From positions 2,046,001 to 2,110,000 of the forward strand of contig CBDCQQ010000005.1 in assembly GCA_965220665.1 (NCBI GenBank): a stretch of DNA of 64,000 nt. The letters run 5' to 3'. Positions 1 to 8,185 of the stretch are shown piece by piece. The notes below the pieces were generated by a model. That model saw nothing but the letters and a program-made list of their open reading frames with translations, did not search any database and was not told the DNA's origin. Source of the DNA: JAJDZL01 sp965220665. GTDB taxonomy: Bacteria; Pseudomonadota; Gammaproteobacteria; Arenicellales; JAJDZL01. Position 1 is the stretch's first letter, and each line of letters begins with the position of its first letter. The position numbers and the translations under genes are program-made.

Positions 1-675
1 CACAACTGGTGGCACCTGGCACTGTATTATCTCGATTTACAGAACTTTGATCGTGTACTTGAGATTTATGACGCGTCCATTGCCGATGGCGCAGTTGCGC
101 TGGAAATGCTGGACGCGAGTGCACTGCTGTGGCGATTAAAACTGATGGAAGTCGATGTTGGAGACCGCTGGGTGCGACTGGCCGACAAGTGGGAAGAGAC
201 GATTCCGAATACCGGGTTTTATCCTTTCAACGACTGCCATGCAATCATGTCATTCATTGGCGCAGGCCGTGATGCGGCTGTCAAAGAAATGATGTGGCGT
301 CTGAATCGATATGCTGAGGGTGACAACATGTCGGCATGGATGGTGCGGGAAGTTGGACTGCCTATTGCCAACGCCCTGACTGCCTATGGACGGGGTGATT
401 ATGCTGAAACGGCCAGTCTGCTTGCTGATATCCGTTATACAGCCAATCGGTTTGGTGGTAGTCACGCACAACGAGATCTGATCTCTCAAACACTGATTGA
501 AGCGGCCATTCGGGCAAACCAGTTAAACTTTGCGCGGGCACTCTTGTCGGAGCGGGCGCGGCGAAAAGATACCGCTGCACTGACCTGGCAGAACACAGCA
601 CGCGTTCTGGAGGGTTTGCGACTTCAGGAAGAGGCGGAAAACGCCCACCGCCGCGCGAGTGCGCTACTCAACTGA
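1..675 (+). CDS. TTC38-family tetratricopeptide-repeat protein, C-terminal part
   Basis: The frame is open from the first base of the window, so this is the C-terminal ~224 residues of a longer protein; the first internal Met is at 106. The sequence resembles the C-terminal half of TTC38-like TPR proteins: a HNWWHLALYYLD helix, FNDCHAIM, a GLPIANALTAYGRGDY segment and GGSHAQRDLISQTLIEAAI, all in the usual order for that family. It is all alpha-helical with no signal peptide visible in this part. TTC38 proteins have no firmly assigned bacterial function, so only a scaffold or protein-interaction role can be suggested. It ends 27 bp before the tRNA gene. Confidence 0.8.
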   Translation, partial: HNWWHLALYYLDLQNFDRVLEIYDASIADGAVALEMLDASALLWRLKLMEVDVGDRWVRLADKWEETIPNTGFYPFNDCHAIMSFIGAGRDAAVKEMMWRLNRYAEGDNMSAWMVREVGLPIANALTAYGRGDYAETASLLADIRYTANRFGGSHAQRDLISQTLIEAAIRANQLNFARALLSERARRKDTAALTWQNTARVLEGLRLQEEAENAHRRASALLN

Positions 676-702
676 TAAAATTCGCACTGCAATTTCTGAA
701 GT

Positions 703-779
703 GCCGGTGTAGCTCAGTCTGGCAGAGCAGCTGATTCGTAATCAGCAGGTCGGAGGTTCAAGTCCTCTCACCGGCACCA
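703..779 (+). tRNA. tRNA-Thr (anticodon CGT), CCA encoded
   Basis: A 77-nt cloverleaf: acceptor GCCGGTG pairs with the 3' CACCGGC, D-arm AGCTCAG..., anticodon stem GCTGA/TCAGC enclosing the loop TTCGTAA (anticodon CGT), variable loop, T-arm GGAGGTTCAAGTCCTC, and a genomically encoded ACCA end. It reads the ACG threonine codon and corresponds to thrW in enterobacteria, a well-known integration site for phages and islands. Its 3' half is duplicated about 1.5 kb downstream. Confidence 0.95.
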
Positions 780-898
780 ATCCACTTTCATGGATTGGTT
801 CGCTCCCTATCGATTAGTAATCTGAGCTCTACCAACTGAGCTTCGGTCTCACTACCGACTGCAATCGGCATTGAGGGCGTTAGCTTGCCTGGCGGAAC
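728..898. repeat. Direct repeat copy 1 (3' half of tRNA-Thr plus ~120 bp downstream)
   Basis: This segment, starting in the tRNA anticodon stem, recurs in direct orientation near 2268-2443 with only about ten differences by eye and a 5-bp duplicated CTGGC in the second copy. Downstream of the tRNA the repeat holds, on the opposite strand, a tRNA-like 5' segment (AGCTCAGTTGGTAGAGC, a D-arm consensus) without a matching 3' half. The pair brackets a 1.4-kb island, which fits integration or duplication at a tRNA gene. Confidence 0.85.
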
Positions 899-907
899 GA
901 AACCGGA

Positions 908-1219
908 ATGAATATGAAGGGCCTTCAGGAATCACTTGATACGACGACAAGCAATGGCAAGCTGGTTTTTCACCTGTTTGGAGCACTGGCAGAGTTTGAA
1001 CGGAACTTAATCCGAGAAAGGACAGTCGCCGGACTTCAAGCGGCTCGTGCGCGAGGACGCCAGTTTGGTCGCCCACCTGCACTCGACAAAGCAATGCAGC
1101 GACGTGCTGTTGAACTGTATGAGAAGAAAAACCTCACAGTGCGAGAAATCTGCGAGTTAATGAAAATCAGCAAACCGACTCTTTACAAGTATGTTAGGGC
1201 GGCGCGTCAAAAGAAGTAA
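908..1219 (+). pseudogene. Serine recombinase (Tn3-type resolvase/invertase), N-terminally truncated
   Basis: The 103 residues match the C-terminal half of Tn3-type resolvases and invertases: LQESLDTTTSNGKLVFH, the conserved FGALAEFERNLIRERT helix, RARGRQFGRPP, and a C-terminal helix-turn-helix (LTVREICELMKISKPTLYKYV). The N-terminal catalytic domain with its nucleophilic serine is missing, and no upstream frame supplies it because the sequence changes abruptly into the tRNA-linked repeat. It should bind DNA at best and cannot catalyse recombination. It is probably a remnant of the element that integrated next to the tRNA. Confidence 0.8.
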
Positions 1220-1381
1220 ATTGGTCCGGCTGCTTGCCGGTCTCTATACAGACCTGCTCTAGTTCTCCGATGAAGCAAAGGCTGACCCCAGACTACGATC
1301 ACGAAAAGGTCCCTTACTGACTCAATTACTGGCAGAATCCAAGAAAATAATGTATGGCATCGTTTGACAATTGCTTGCGAT

Positions 1382-1642
1382 TTATTTTTTTCGATAAGCA
1401 TCGCGACGATGAGAGACACGAACAACCAGCACGACAAGTACCTCATCGCGTACTTCATACAGGACACGGTAGTGCCCTACGCGAAGACGTCGCAATCCAC
1501 GTAATTTGCCTTTCAAGGCTGTGCCAAGGTGCGGTGATTCAGCCAGTCGTTCTATTGCGGTAACGATACGTATTCGGTCCGACTTAGTTACACGTCGAAG
1601 TTCCTTGGCTGCACTTCCCTTAATCTTTATTGAGAAAGTCAC
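1382..1642 (-). CDS. Type II toxin, RelE/ParE superfamily
   Basis: About 86 residues with the RelE/ParE fold pattern: an N-terminal strand and two helices (KELRRVTKSDRIRIVTAIERLAE) then the strand-rich half LKGKLRGLRRLRVGHYRVLYEV and RVSHRRDAYR with conserved basic residues. I choose the GTG start at 1642; the frame is open further upstream, but that part overlaps the antitoxin. The gene begins inside the last codons of the antitoxin (about 23-nt overlap), the usual coupled arrangement. RelE toxins cut mRNA on the ribosome and ParE toxins poison gyrase, and which applies here cannot be told by eye. Confidence 0.8.
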   Translation of the reverse strand: MTFSIKIKGSAAKELRRVTKSDRIRIVTAIERLAESPHLGTALKGKLRGLRRLRVGHYRVLYEVRDEVLVVLVVRVSHRRDAYRKK

Positions 1643-1844
1643 CCCGAACCTTATCCCAATCCAACACTGGATCGTTCGGATCACAGATTCTGTCGATTGC
1701 GATGGCAAGATCGTCGAAATCGTCAAGATAGTGTTCAATCGCTAAGCGGACAACATCCGCTCGACTACGTCGAAGTTCGCGTGCAGCGTTATCCAGATTG
1801 TCAACTAGTGTATTCGACAATCTTGCGCTAATCTGTTGAGGCAT
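1620..1844 (-). CDS. Ribbon-helix-helix antitoxin of the RelE/ParE pair
   Basis: The 74-residue protein starts with a short strand (QQISARLS) and two helices (NTLVDNLDNAARELRRS, RADVVRLAIEHYLDDF), a ribbon-helix-helix DNA-binding domain, followed by an acidic tail (DDLAIAIDRICDPNDPVLDWDKV) that would neutralise the toxin. It lies immediately upstream of the toxin and overlaps its start. Such antitoxins repress their own operon by binding the promoter as a dimer. No clear operator was picked out upstream. Confidence 0.8.
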   Translation of the reverse strand: MPQQISARLSNTLVDNLDNAARELRRSRADVVRLAIEHYLDDFDDLAIAIDRICDPNDPVLDWDKVRGDFLNKD

Positions 1845-2267
1845 AGAGAATATGGTGTATTAGGTAGTTTGAATGTAAATTACATTGTATTACATTACTC
1901 AAGTTACCGTTCTCAATATTCCCTCGCATAGACATGCTCAACAGCAATGGTGCTTGCATCCGAATCGTGTGGCTTTGCTTGGCATGCCGAAACAGGTTCT
2001 GTCCGTCAATGAACGAAATAGCCCGCTTTAATTTCGGTTCTTTACGCATGGCCTGGTAGTGCAAATAAAATAACCCCGCCGAAGGCCTTGCGGCTAGTCC
2101 GACGGGGACGAATTGCTAATGGTTATATGGGAAATATTTTTTAAATGTCAACTGTTTTACTTCAGAGATTATTGTCGCTCGAAACCAAAAATTTGATATT
2201 TGCGTGGACAAACATTAAAATTTCAAGAAATATGAATATGAATTCAGATTCCTAATCGGAAATAGAA
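1845..2267. other. Non-coding stretch with a GC-rich hairpin
   Basis: No convincing gene. Around 2072-2108 a CCCCG...CGGGG inverted repeat with an inner CCG/CGG pair could form a hairpin, without a clear T-run. The rest is AT-rich and holds the probable promoter region of the toxin-antitoxin pair near its 5' end. Confidence 0.4.
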
Positions 2268-2443
2268 CAGTTGATTCGTAATCAGCAGGTCGGAGGTTCA
2301 AGTCCCCTCACCGGCACCAATCCACCCTCATGGATTGATTCGCTCTCTATCGATTAGTAATCTGAGCTCTACCAATTGAGCTTCGGTCTCACTACCGACT
2401 GCAATCAGCATTGAGGGCGTTGGCTTGCCTGGCCTGGCGGAAC
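2268..2443. repeat. Direct repeat copy 2, with 3' half of tRNA-Thr
   Basis: Second copy of the 728-898 segment. It contains TTGATTCGTAATCAGC through the CCA end but no 5' half of the tRNA, so it is not a functional tRNA. It differs from copy 1 at about ten positions and by a CTGGC duplication near its end. It marks the far boundary of the small toxin-antitoxin/resolvase island. Confidence 0.85.
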
Positions 2444-2568
2444 AAACAGGGCTGAAGATGATAATCACTGTTTGCGCCACCAAGTGTTCGGCGTATCTGA
2501 CTGTCGCAGCTCCAAGGTGTAAAGCTCGTGCGCCCGCAGTCCGGTCGAGTAGCAGAGCCGTGGGGCTA

Positions 2569-3743
2569 GTGTCCTGTATCGTAATTACGTTTACAGTAAA
2601 TCAAAAATGTGGGATAATTTCCGTAATGAAATCTCTTCGAGGGAAGTTTTCGTTATGGCCAATCATTACACGCGTGAGATTCCGACGCCCACCACCGAGG
2701 AGCAGTCGCAGCTGGAACGCTGGGCCAGGTGTCCCAAGACTGCCCAGGCGCTTGCGATGCGGGCACGCATTGTGCTTGTCTCAGCGGACGGATACAGCGA
2801 TTCCCAAGTCGCTGAGAAACTCAACATCACCCGTCCCACGGTCAACAAGTGGCGACGCCGGTTTTTGGAACGCGGTTGTGACGGGTTGATTGATGAAAAA
2901 CGCCCTGGTGCCCCGCGCTCCATCAGCGATGATGATATCGAACGAGTCATTACGACAACGCTGGAGCAAACCCCGCGCGATGCCACACACTGGAGCACCC
3001 GCAGCATGGCGCAGCAATGCGGCATCAGCTCAACCACGGTCAACCGAATCTGGCGGGCATTTGCACTGCCGCCGCACCGGTGCGAAACCTTCAAGCTGTC
3101 GAAAGACCCACAATTCATCGAGAAAGTGCGAGACATTGTCGGTCTTTATATGTCGCCGCCGGAGCGCGCGGTTGTCTTGTGTGTGGATGAGAAGTCTCAG
3201 ATTCAGGCCCTGAATCGAACCGAGCCGATTTTACCGTTGCGACCAGGCTTGCCCGAACGGCGCTCCCATGATTACAAGCGAAACGGCACCACCTCACTGT
3301 TTGCGGCACTGAACACCGCAACCGGTGAAGTGATTGGCAAGTGTTATCGGCGCCATCGGTCAATTGAGTTCAAGAAATTTTTGACGGTTATTGACAAGGC
3401 CGTGCCTGAACAGTTGGATATTCATCTGGTGTTGGACAACTACGGCACGCACAAAACGGCTCTGGTACACAACTGGCTGGCTCGGCGACAGCCGCGGTTT
3501 CACCTGCATTTTACGCCGACCAGTTCGTCTTGGATCAATTTAGTGGAGCGTTGGTTTGCAGAGATCACCAGCAAGCAGATTCGACGCGGGTCATTTAACA
3601 ACACGCGCGAGTTGGAGGCTGCGATCAGGTGCTATCTGGAGGTTTACAATGAGGATCCCAAACCGTTTATATGGACGAAAAGTGCGGATGAGATACTGGA
3701 GTCTTTGAAAACATACTGGAAACGAACTTCTGATACAGGACAC
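2569..3743 (+). mobile_element. IS630-family insertion sequence, 1175 bp
   Basis: Inverted termini GTGTCCTGTATC (left) and its complement GATACAGGACAC (right) enclose one transposase gene. The element is flanked by TA on both sides (2567-2568 and 3744-3745), the IS630/mariner target duplication. The termini are intact and the transposase is full length, so the element may be active. Confidence 0.9.
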
Positions 3744-3746
3744 TAG
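2655..3746 (+). CDS. IS630-family transposase
   Basis: About 363 residues from the ATG at 2655 (MANHYTREIP); the frame is open 48 nt further upstream without a better start. The N-terminus has two helix-turn-helix units (SDSQVAEKLNITRPTVNKW; QQCGISSTTVNRIWRAF). The catalytic DDE triad sits in CVDEKSQIQ, LDNYGTHK and SSSWINLVERWFAEIT, the classic IS630/Tc1-mariner spacing. The stop codon TAG at 3744-3746 is built from the duplicated TA target plus the first flanking base, so translation termination depends on the insertion site. The gene is alone in its element and unrelated to its neighbours. Confidence 0.92.
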   Translation: MANHYTREIPTPTTEEQSQLERWARCPKTAQALAMRARIVLVSADGYSDSQVAEKLNITRPTVNKWRRRFLERGCDGLIDEKRPGAPRSISDDDIERVITTTLEQTPRDATHWSTRSMAQQCGISSTTVNRIWRAFALPPHRCETFKLSKDPQFIEKVRDIVGLYMSPPERAVVLCVDEKSQIQALNRTEPILPLRPGLPERRSHDYKRNGTTSLFAALNTATGEVIGKCYRRHRSIEFKKFLTVIDKAVPEQLDIHLVLDNYGTHKTALVHNWLARRQPRFHLHFTPTSSSWINLVERWFAEITSKQIRRGSFNNTRELEAAIRCYLEVYNEDPKPFIWTKSADEILESLKTYWKRTSDTGH

Positions 3747-3861
3747 AGTGCTACGCGTTGACAGATTCTCACAAACCGCGTTCGGCTGCTCGCCGGTCAG
3801 TGCCCGGGACTGTTCCGCCAATCGTCGTCCACTGGGCTGGAACCTGGCTATTTCAAAACCT

Positions 3862-3884
3862 TCCGGGGAATACGGATCCCCGGA
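3862..3884. other. 8-bp perfect hairpin upstream of the coiled-coil gene
   Basis: TCCGGGGA and TCCCCGGA pair across a 7-nt loop. It lies 40 bp upstream of the next start codon and has no T-run, so it is more likely a leader or operator structure than a terminator. Confidence 0.35.
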
Positions 3885-3926
3885 CAGGGGTTTGCCGCAC
3901 TCCGGATTTTCTATTTGGAGGCTATG

Positions 3927-4259
3927 ATGGACCCCAATATATTAGAGGAGAGAGTGAATTCACTCTCAGATAAAGTGAAGACGCAATCTGCAGTGTCGTT
4001 GGCGATCGGTACGATCACCGCATCAATTGTAGTAGCAATACTTGCCATGTTCTTCATCACCACAGTGCAGCTGTCCACTCTGAATGGATCAGTAGCTGCT
4101 ATGGAGACCAAGTTCTCAAGCCTAGAGAACCGGGTCGCAAGTCTTGAAACAACATTCGATTCAAGACTTGCCAGTCTAGAGACAAAGGTCGATAGTCTAG
4201 AGACCAGGGTCGCAGGCTTGGAGACCAAGTTCGACGCAGAAATTGCAACGAGACAATGA
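3927..4259 (+). CDS. Small membrane-anchored coiled-coil protein
   Basis: About 110 residues. A GGAGG ribosome site at 3917-3921 favours ATG 3927 over the adjacent ATG 3924. Residues ~20-45 form one hydrophobic segment (VSLAIGTITASIVVAILAMFF). The C-terminal half is a heptad array built from repeats of the type LETKVDSLETRVAGLETKF, at least five units, predicting a parallel coiled coil. I do not recognise a named family. The topology suggests a short inner-membrane protein with a long coiled stalk. It stands alone between an IS and a hairpin terminator. Confidence 0.7.
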   Translation: MDPNILEERVNSLSDKVKTQSAVSLAIGTITASIVVAILAMFFITTVQLSTLNGSVAAMETKFSSLENRVASLETTFDSRLASLETKVDSLETRVAGLETKFDAEIATRQ

Positions 4260-4288
4260 TTGCCTGAGCGGCATTTAGAACTAAGGAA

Positions 4289-4310
4289 AAGGCGGTGATT
4301 TCACCTCCTT
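4289..4310 (+). terminator. Probable terminator of the coiled-coil gene
   Basis: A stem AAGGCGGTG/CACCTCCTT with one internal mismatch and an ATTT loop begins 30 bp after the stop codon. The T-run after it is short, so this could be a weak or Rho-assisted terminator. Confidence 0.45.
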
Positions 4311-5084
4311 TATCCATCCCAGCACTCGGCCGAGAACATCCATCCCGAACTGTCAGAATAAGTCGGCTGTGGGTGACAAAATCCGCTGCCTCATGCCTAG
4401 CCTTAGCCGCCATCGCGCGCGTCGCAATCAGATACCGGGTCGTAGTCTGCACAGCCGAGGGACCATACGGTTCTGCGATCACTTAGACTGGTACTGCTTC
4501 AGAAGCAGCAAGTGTGGTAAATGAATGGCGCACCTCATCTAACCGCATATCGACAAGACTGGCTTCGTTGCGAACTTTCTTCCGGATGTCCTGCAAAAAT
4601 TGATCCGGCTTCTCCGGTATTTTCCAGGAACCACGTTCAGACCGTGCTCGTTAGCTTACAGCTGATTCAAAATGCCGACAGCATTCGCAGACAGTTCGAT
4701 AATTTGAGGCTTTGTTTTGAATCCGAAAGATGAGCCGTTCTTTCATCCAGCTACACATTGTTCGAGCTAAGCATCTCGATTTCCGAGCAACGGCAACCAG
4801 TCAGCATAAGACAACAGATGCAAAAGGTATTCCAATTACCACTGAACAGGTAAAAACGATAGAATTCTGGCCATACGAACACACGCATGAAGAACTCAAT
4901 TACGAAAACTGAATAATCAGTCCGCACGGATACGATTCACTATCCAGGTTATCAACCGAATTCCGCAACTCCGAAAATCCCTCTGCGACGCTTCCACGCA
5001 ATCAAGGTGGCGCTGTAACTCGGCCACAGAAATCCAGCGGGAAGAAACAGTACACCTGTATCCCATGTCAACGCTGTACTGGAA
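4311..5084. other. 774 bp with no convincing gene
   Basis: Short open frames occur (4521-4733, 4730-4912) but have no ribosome-binding site or recognisable motif. Nothing in the stretch resembles an RNA gene. It lies between the coiled-coil gene and the 3' end of the RND operon on the other strand. Confidence 0.4.
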
Positions 5085-8000
5085 TCAGGAAGAAATTCGA
5101 ACGCGGAAGAAAATCGTATAAACAACTGGGATAAACAGTAATGTTAGCAGCGTGGCGAAAAGTAGTCCGAACATAATCGTAACCGCCATGGTTTCAAACA
5201 TTGGATCATGGCTCAGCCAAAGTGGGGCCATTCCGCCAACCGTCGTGGCAGTGGTCAGGAGAATGGGACGCAGACGCTGACGGCAGGCGGCAGGTACCGC
5301 CTCTGACGGTGTCAGACCGTTCTGTCGAATTTCAAGTTCGATCCTGTCGAGTAAAACAATTGCGTTGTTGATCACGATACCTGACAAGGCGATCAGGCCC
5401 AGAATGGTGAAAAACCCAAAGACGGACCCGGTAATCAGCAATCCATACGCAACTCCGATCAGACCAAGCGGGATCGTCAATAGAATGATGAAAGGCTTGC
5501 GCAGGCTGTTGAACTGGACGACCAGCAGCAGTAGAATAATCATTCCAGCAATGGGTAGTTTATCGGCAATTGCCTTGTTGGCATCTCCCGAGGTCTCTGC
5601 TTCACCTCCGAATTCAAAGTGATATCCCTGAGGCCACAATGCGGCGTGGTCACGGAACCATGGAAGGAATTCCCGGTTGATATTTGCAGCGGTCACCCCG
5701 GGTTGCAACTCGACCTGAATGGCAACCGTTCGATTTCTATCGCGACGCTTGATTATGGCGGGCTGCCACGCGATTTCAATATCCGCGACCTGCTCCAGTG
5801 GCACAGTATTGCCACTCTTGGCGTACACTGGCATGGTTCGCAGTCCGTCAATATCCGCACGGTCCGATGAGGTGGAACGCATCGTAATCGGAATGAGATT
5901 GTTTGCTTGTCGAATTTCACTTACCACAATGCCAGAAACGCCGGAACTGAGAGAAATGGCTATATCTTCATTGGTAATTCCCGCGCGTAGCGCCCGTTCC
6001 TGATCTACGTTGATCAGAAGTTTCTTGGTACGCAGCCCCCAGTCATCTTTTACGCTGCGAACATCTGGATGTTTCGCCAGCCAGTCACGGACGGGAGCAA
6101 TCAGTTCATAGAGCTGATTGATATCTTCCCCTGACACTCGAACTTCGACAGGATAGGCGATTGGGACTCCATTTTCAATTCGGCGAAGCTGAACATCCAA
6201 ATCGGGATGCTGCTCTCGAACATAGGACTGTACACGCGAAATGACCTGGGGAATCACCGTATGATCCGTCGTATTGATCAATAGCTTCACAGCACCTGGA
6301 TCACTTGAGCCTGGGTGCAGACCCAAAGTGTAGCGGGGGGCACTTTCTGCAATCCATGCTGCCCAGTTGCGGATGGTTCCTTTGGCAGAATCTTCATTGG
6401 TGCTGCCACCCTCTGTCAGCAAAAGTTCTTCAGTGAAGAATTTGTCGATTTCGGTCATAACCTGCTGAGTGTGCTCTATAGATGTTCCTCGTGGCAATTG
6501 CAGGGTTCCATTGATGATCGGGTCAAGCTTCGGAGGAATGAACACGTTTGGCACCAATTGCATGGCCCATATGGCACTGGCAAAGATACAGGCAGATACC
6601 ACCAGGAAGATAAACCGGTTCTGGAGGGAAAAGCCGAGCAGCAGGCCATAAACGCGCTGAAGGATTGAATCGTTGGCATTCGGCTTTTTCTGGTTTTTTT
6701 TGATGCGCAGGAATGTAATGGCAAGCAGTGGAATGAAGGTCAATGCCAACAGCCATGAACTGATGAGTGCCGATGTTACAACTTTAAAAATATCCGCGGT
6801 GTACTCGCCCACTGCAGACTCCGCCATGAAAATTGGTAAAAATGCCGCCGCAGTGGTGAGAGAGGAAGTCAGCAGTGGAACTGCCATTTCTTTTCCAGCC
6901 GCAGCGGCAGCGTCGACCATGCTCTCACCTCTTTCCCGTCGAACAAGAATTGACTCCGCTATCACGATGGCATTGTCCACCAGTAACCCGAGAGAGATGA
7001 TCAATGCTGCCAGGGAAATTTGATTTATTGTGATTTCAAACACGCTCATCAGCGTAAAGGTGGCGAAAATCGTGGCAGGCACCAGCATCCCTACAATCAG
7101 CCCCGTTCGCAATCCGAGAAACAGGAACATGACCAAAACCACCATGCCGACAGACTGAAGTAGATTGTTGGCAAAGTCACCGACTCCGGCATCTACAATC
7201 TGGGACTCAAGGTAAATTGGTGTCAATTGAACGCCCAGCGGATAATTGGCTTCGATGCGCGGTATTTCCAACTCAAGGGTTTTACCAAGTTGCAGGATAT
7301 TGCCGCCCGGTTGAAGGGACACTGAGAGAATTACCGCTTCGTGCCCGTTAAACCGAGTAACACTGGAAGGAGGATCGATATAGTCTTGAAAGATATCGAC
7401 GATGTCTTCCAGGTAGACAATTTGATTGCTGCCAGGGATTTGAATGACCGTCCTTCGCAAACTGTCTACAGATTCCAAATTACCAGATGGTTCCAGTGCA
7501 ATCCGTTCTCGTCCAGTTACAATCTGGCCACCGCCAGAGATGATATTCACCGTACGAAGAATCTGCGACAACTGGCTTGGTGATATGCCAATTTCCTTTA
7601 GACGCGCCAGGTTGTATTCAATGTAGATGCGTTCCTGCTGGACACCTTGCACAGATACCTTTGCCACATCATCAATGTGAAGCAGACGATCCCGAATTTC
7701 CTCGGCAATGTCCTTGAGTTCCGCACGGCTGAAACCATCTGCAGTCAATGCATAGACACTTCCAAAAACATCACCGTATTCGTCATTTACGACGGGTCGG
7801 GTGGTACCATTAGGCAAATCGTCAACCGCTTCAATTTTGCGCCGAAGATTGTCAAAAATTGGACGCATGTCGGAATAGCTTTCCTTGAAGTTGGCGGTGA
7901 TAAAGGAAAATCCGGGACGGGATTCACTGACGACGTTGTCCAGCTCTGAAATTTCCTGGATTGCCTGTTCGAGGCGCTCCGTAACCAGTTGTTCGACTCG

Positions 8001-8174
8001 AAGCGAACTAGCGCCCGGCAGACGTGCGGTAACGACCGCTGCCCGTATGGTGAACCCAGGGTCCTGCTGTTTGGGAAGCTTGAAATAGGCAATGGATCCA
8101 TAAAGCACCATCAATCCCACCAGTGTGTAGACGACGGCGCTATTGCGAATTGCCAATCTAGTGATGCCACCCAT
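5085..8174 (-). CDS. RND-family efflux pump, inner-membrane permease
   Basis: 1029 residues, the normal length of an AcrB/MexB-type resistance-nodulation-division transporter, which exports small molecules using the proton gradient and docks to a membrane fusion protein and an outer-membrane channel. One N-terminal membrane segment (~12-32) is followed by a porter domain with PGASSLRVEQLVT; the membrane bundle starts at ~330 and the second half repeats the pattern (VVQFNSLRKPFIILLTIPLG; GLIALSGIVINNAIVLLDRIE). In TM4 the motif is SLGLLVDNAIVI: Asp400 is followed by Asn401, where AcrB has two Asp residues. It is the last gene of a three-gene operon, 11 bp after the fusion protein. The substrate cannot be predicted. 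Confidence 0.93.
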   Translation of the reverse strand: MGGITRLAIRNSAVVYTLVGLMVLYGSIAYFKLPKQQDPGFTIRAAVVTARLPGASSLRVEQLVTERLEQAIQEISELDNVVSESRPGFSFITANFKESYSDMRPIFDNLRRKIEAVDDLPNGTTRPVVNDEYGDVFGSVYALTADGFSRAELKDIAEEIRDRLLHIDDVAKVSVQGVQQERIYIEYNLARLKEIGISPSQLSQILRTVNIISGGGQIVTGRERIALEPSGNLESVDSLRRTVIQIPGSNQIVYLEDIVDIFQDYIDPPSSVTRFNGHEAVILSVSLQPGGNILQLGKTLELEIPRIEANYPLGVQLTPIYLESQIVDAGVGDFANNLLQSVGMVVLVMFLFLGLRTGLIVGMLVPATIFATFTLMSVFEITINQISLAALIISLGLLVDNAIVIAESILVRRERGESMVDAAAAAGKEMAVPLLTSSLTTAAAFLPIFMAESAVGEYTADIFKVVTSALISSWLLALTFIPLLAITFLRIKKNQKKPNANDSILQRVYGLLLGFSLQNRFIFLVVSACIFASAIWAMQLVPNVFIPPKLDPIINGTLQLPRGTSIEHTQQVMTEIDKFFTEELLLTEGGSTNEDSAKGTIRNWAAWIAESAPRYTLGLHPGSSDPGAVKLLINTTDHTVIPQVISRVQSYVREQHPDLDVQLRRIENGVPIAYPVEVRVSGEDINQLYELIAPVRDWLAKHPDVRSVKDDWGLRTKKLLINVDQERALRAGITNEDIAISLSSGVSGIVVSEIRQANNLIPITMRSTSSDRADIDGLRTMPVYAKSGNTVPLEQVADIEIAWQPAIIKRRDRNRTVAIQVELQPGVTAANINREFLPWFRDHAALWPQGYHFEFGGEAETSGDANKAIADKLPIAGMIILLLLVVQFNSLRKPFIILLTIPLGLIGVAYGLLITGSVFGFFTILGLIALSGIVINNAIVLLDRIELEIRQNGLTPSEAVPAACRQRLRPILLTTATTVGGMAPLWLSHDPMFETMAVTIMFGLLFATLLTLLFIPVVYTIFFRVRISS

Positions 8175-8185
8175 GGCTGACTGAA

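Noticed and set aside
2268..2320. Second tRNA-Thr gene
   Set aside because: Only the 3' half is present; the acceptor 5' strand and D-arm are missing.
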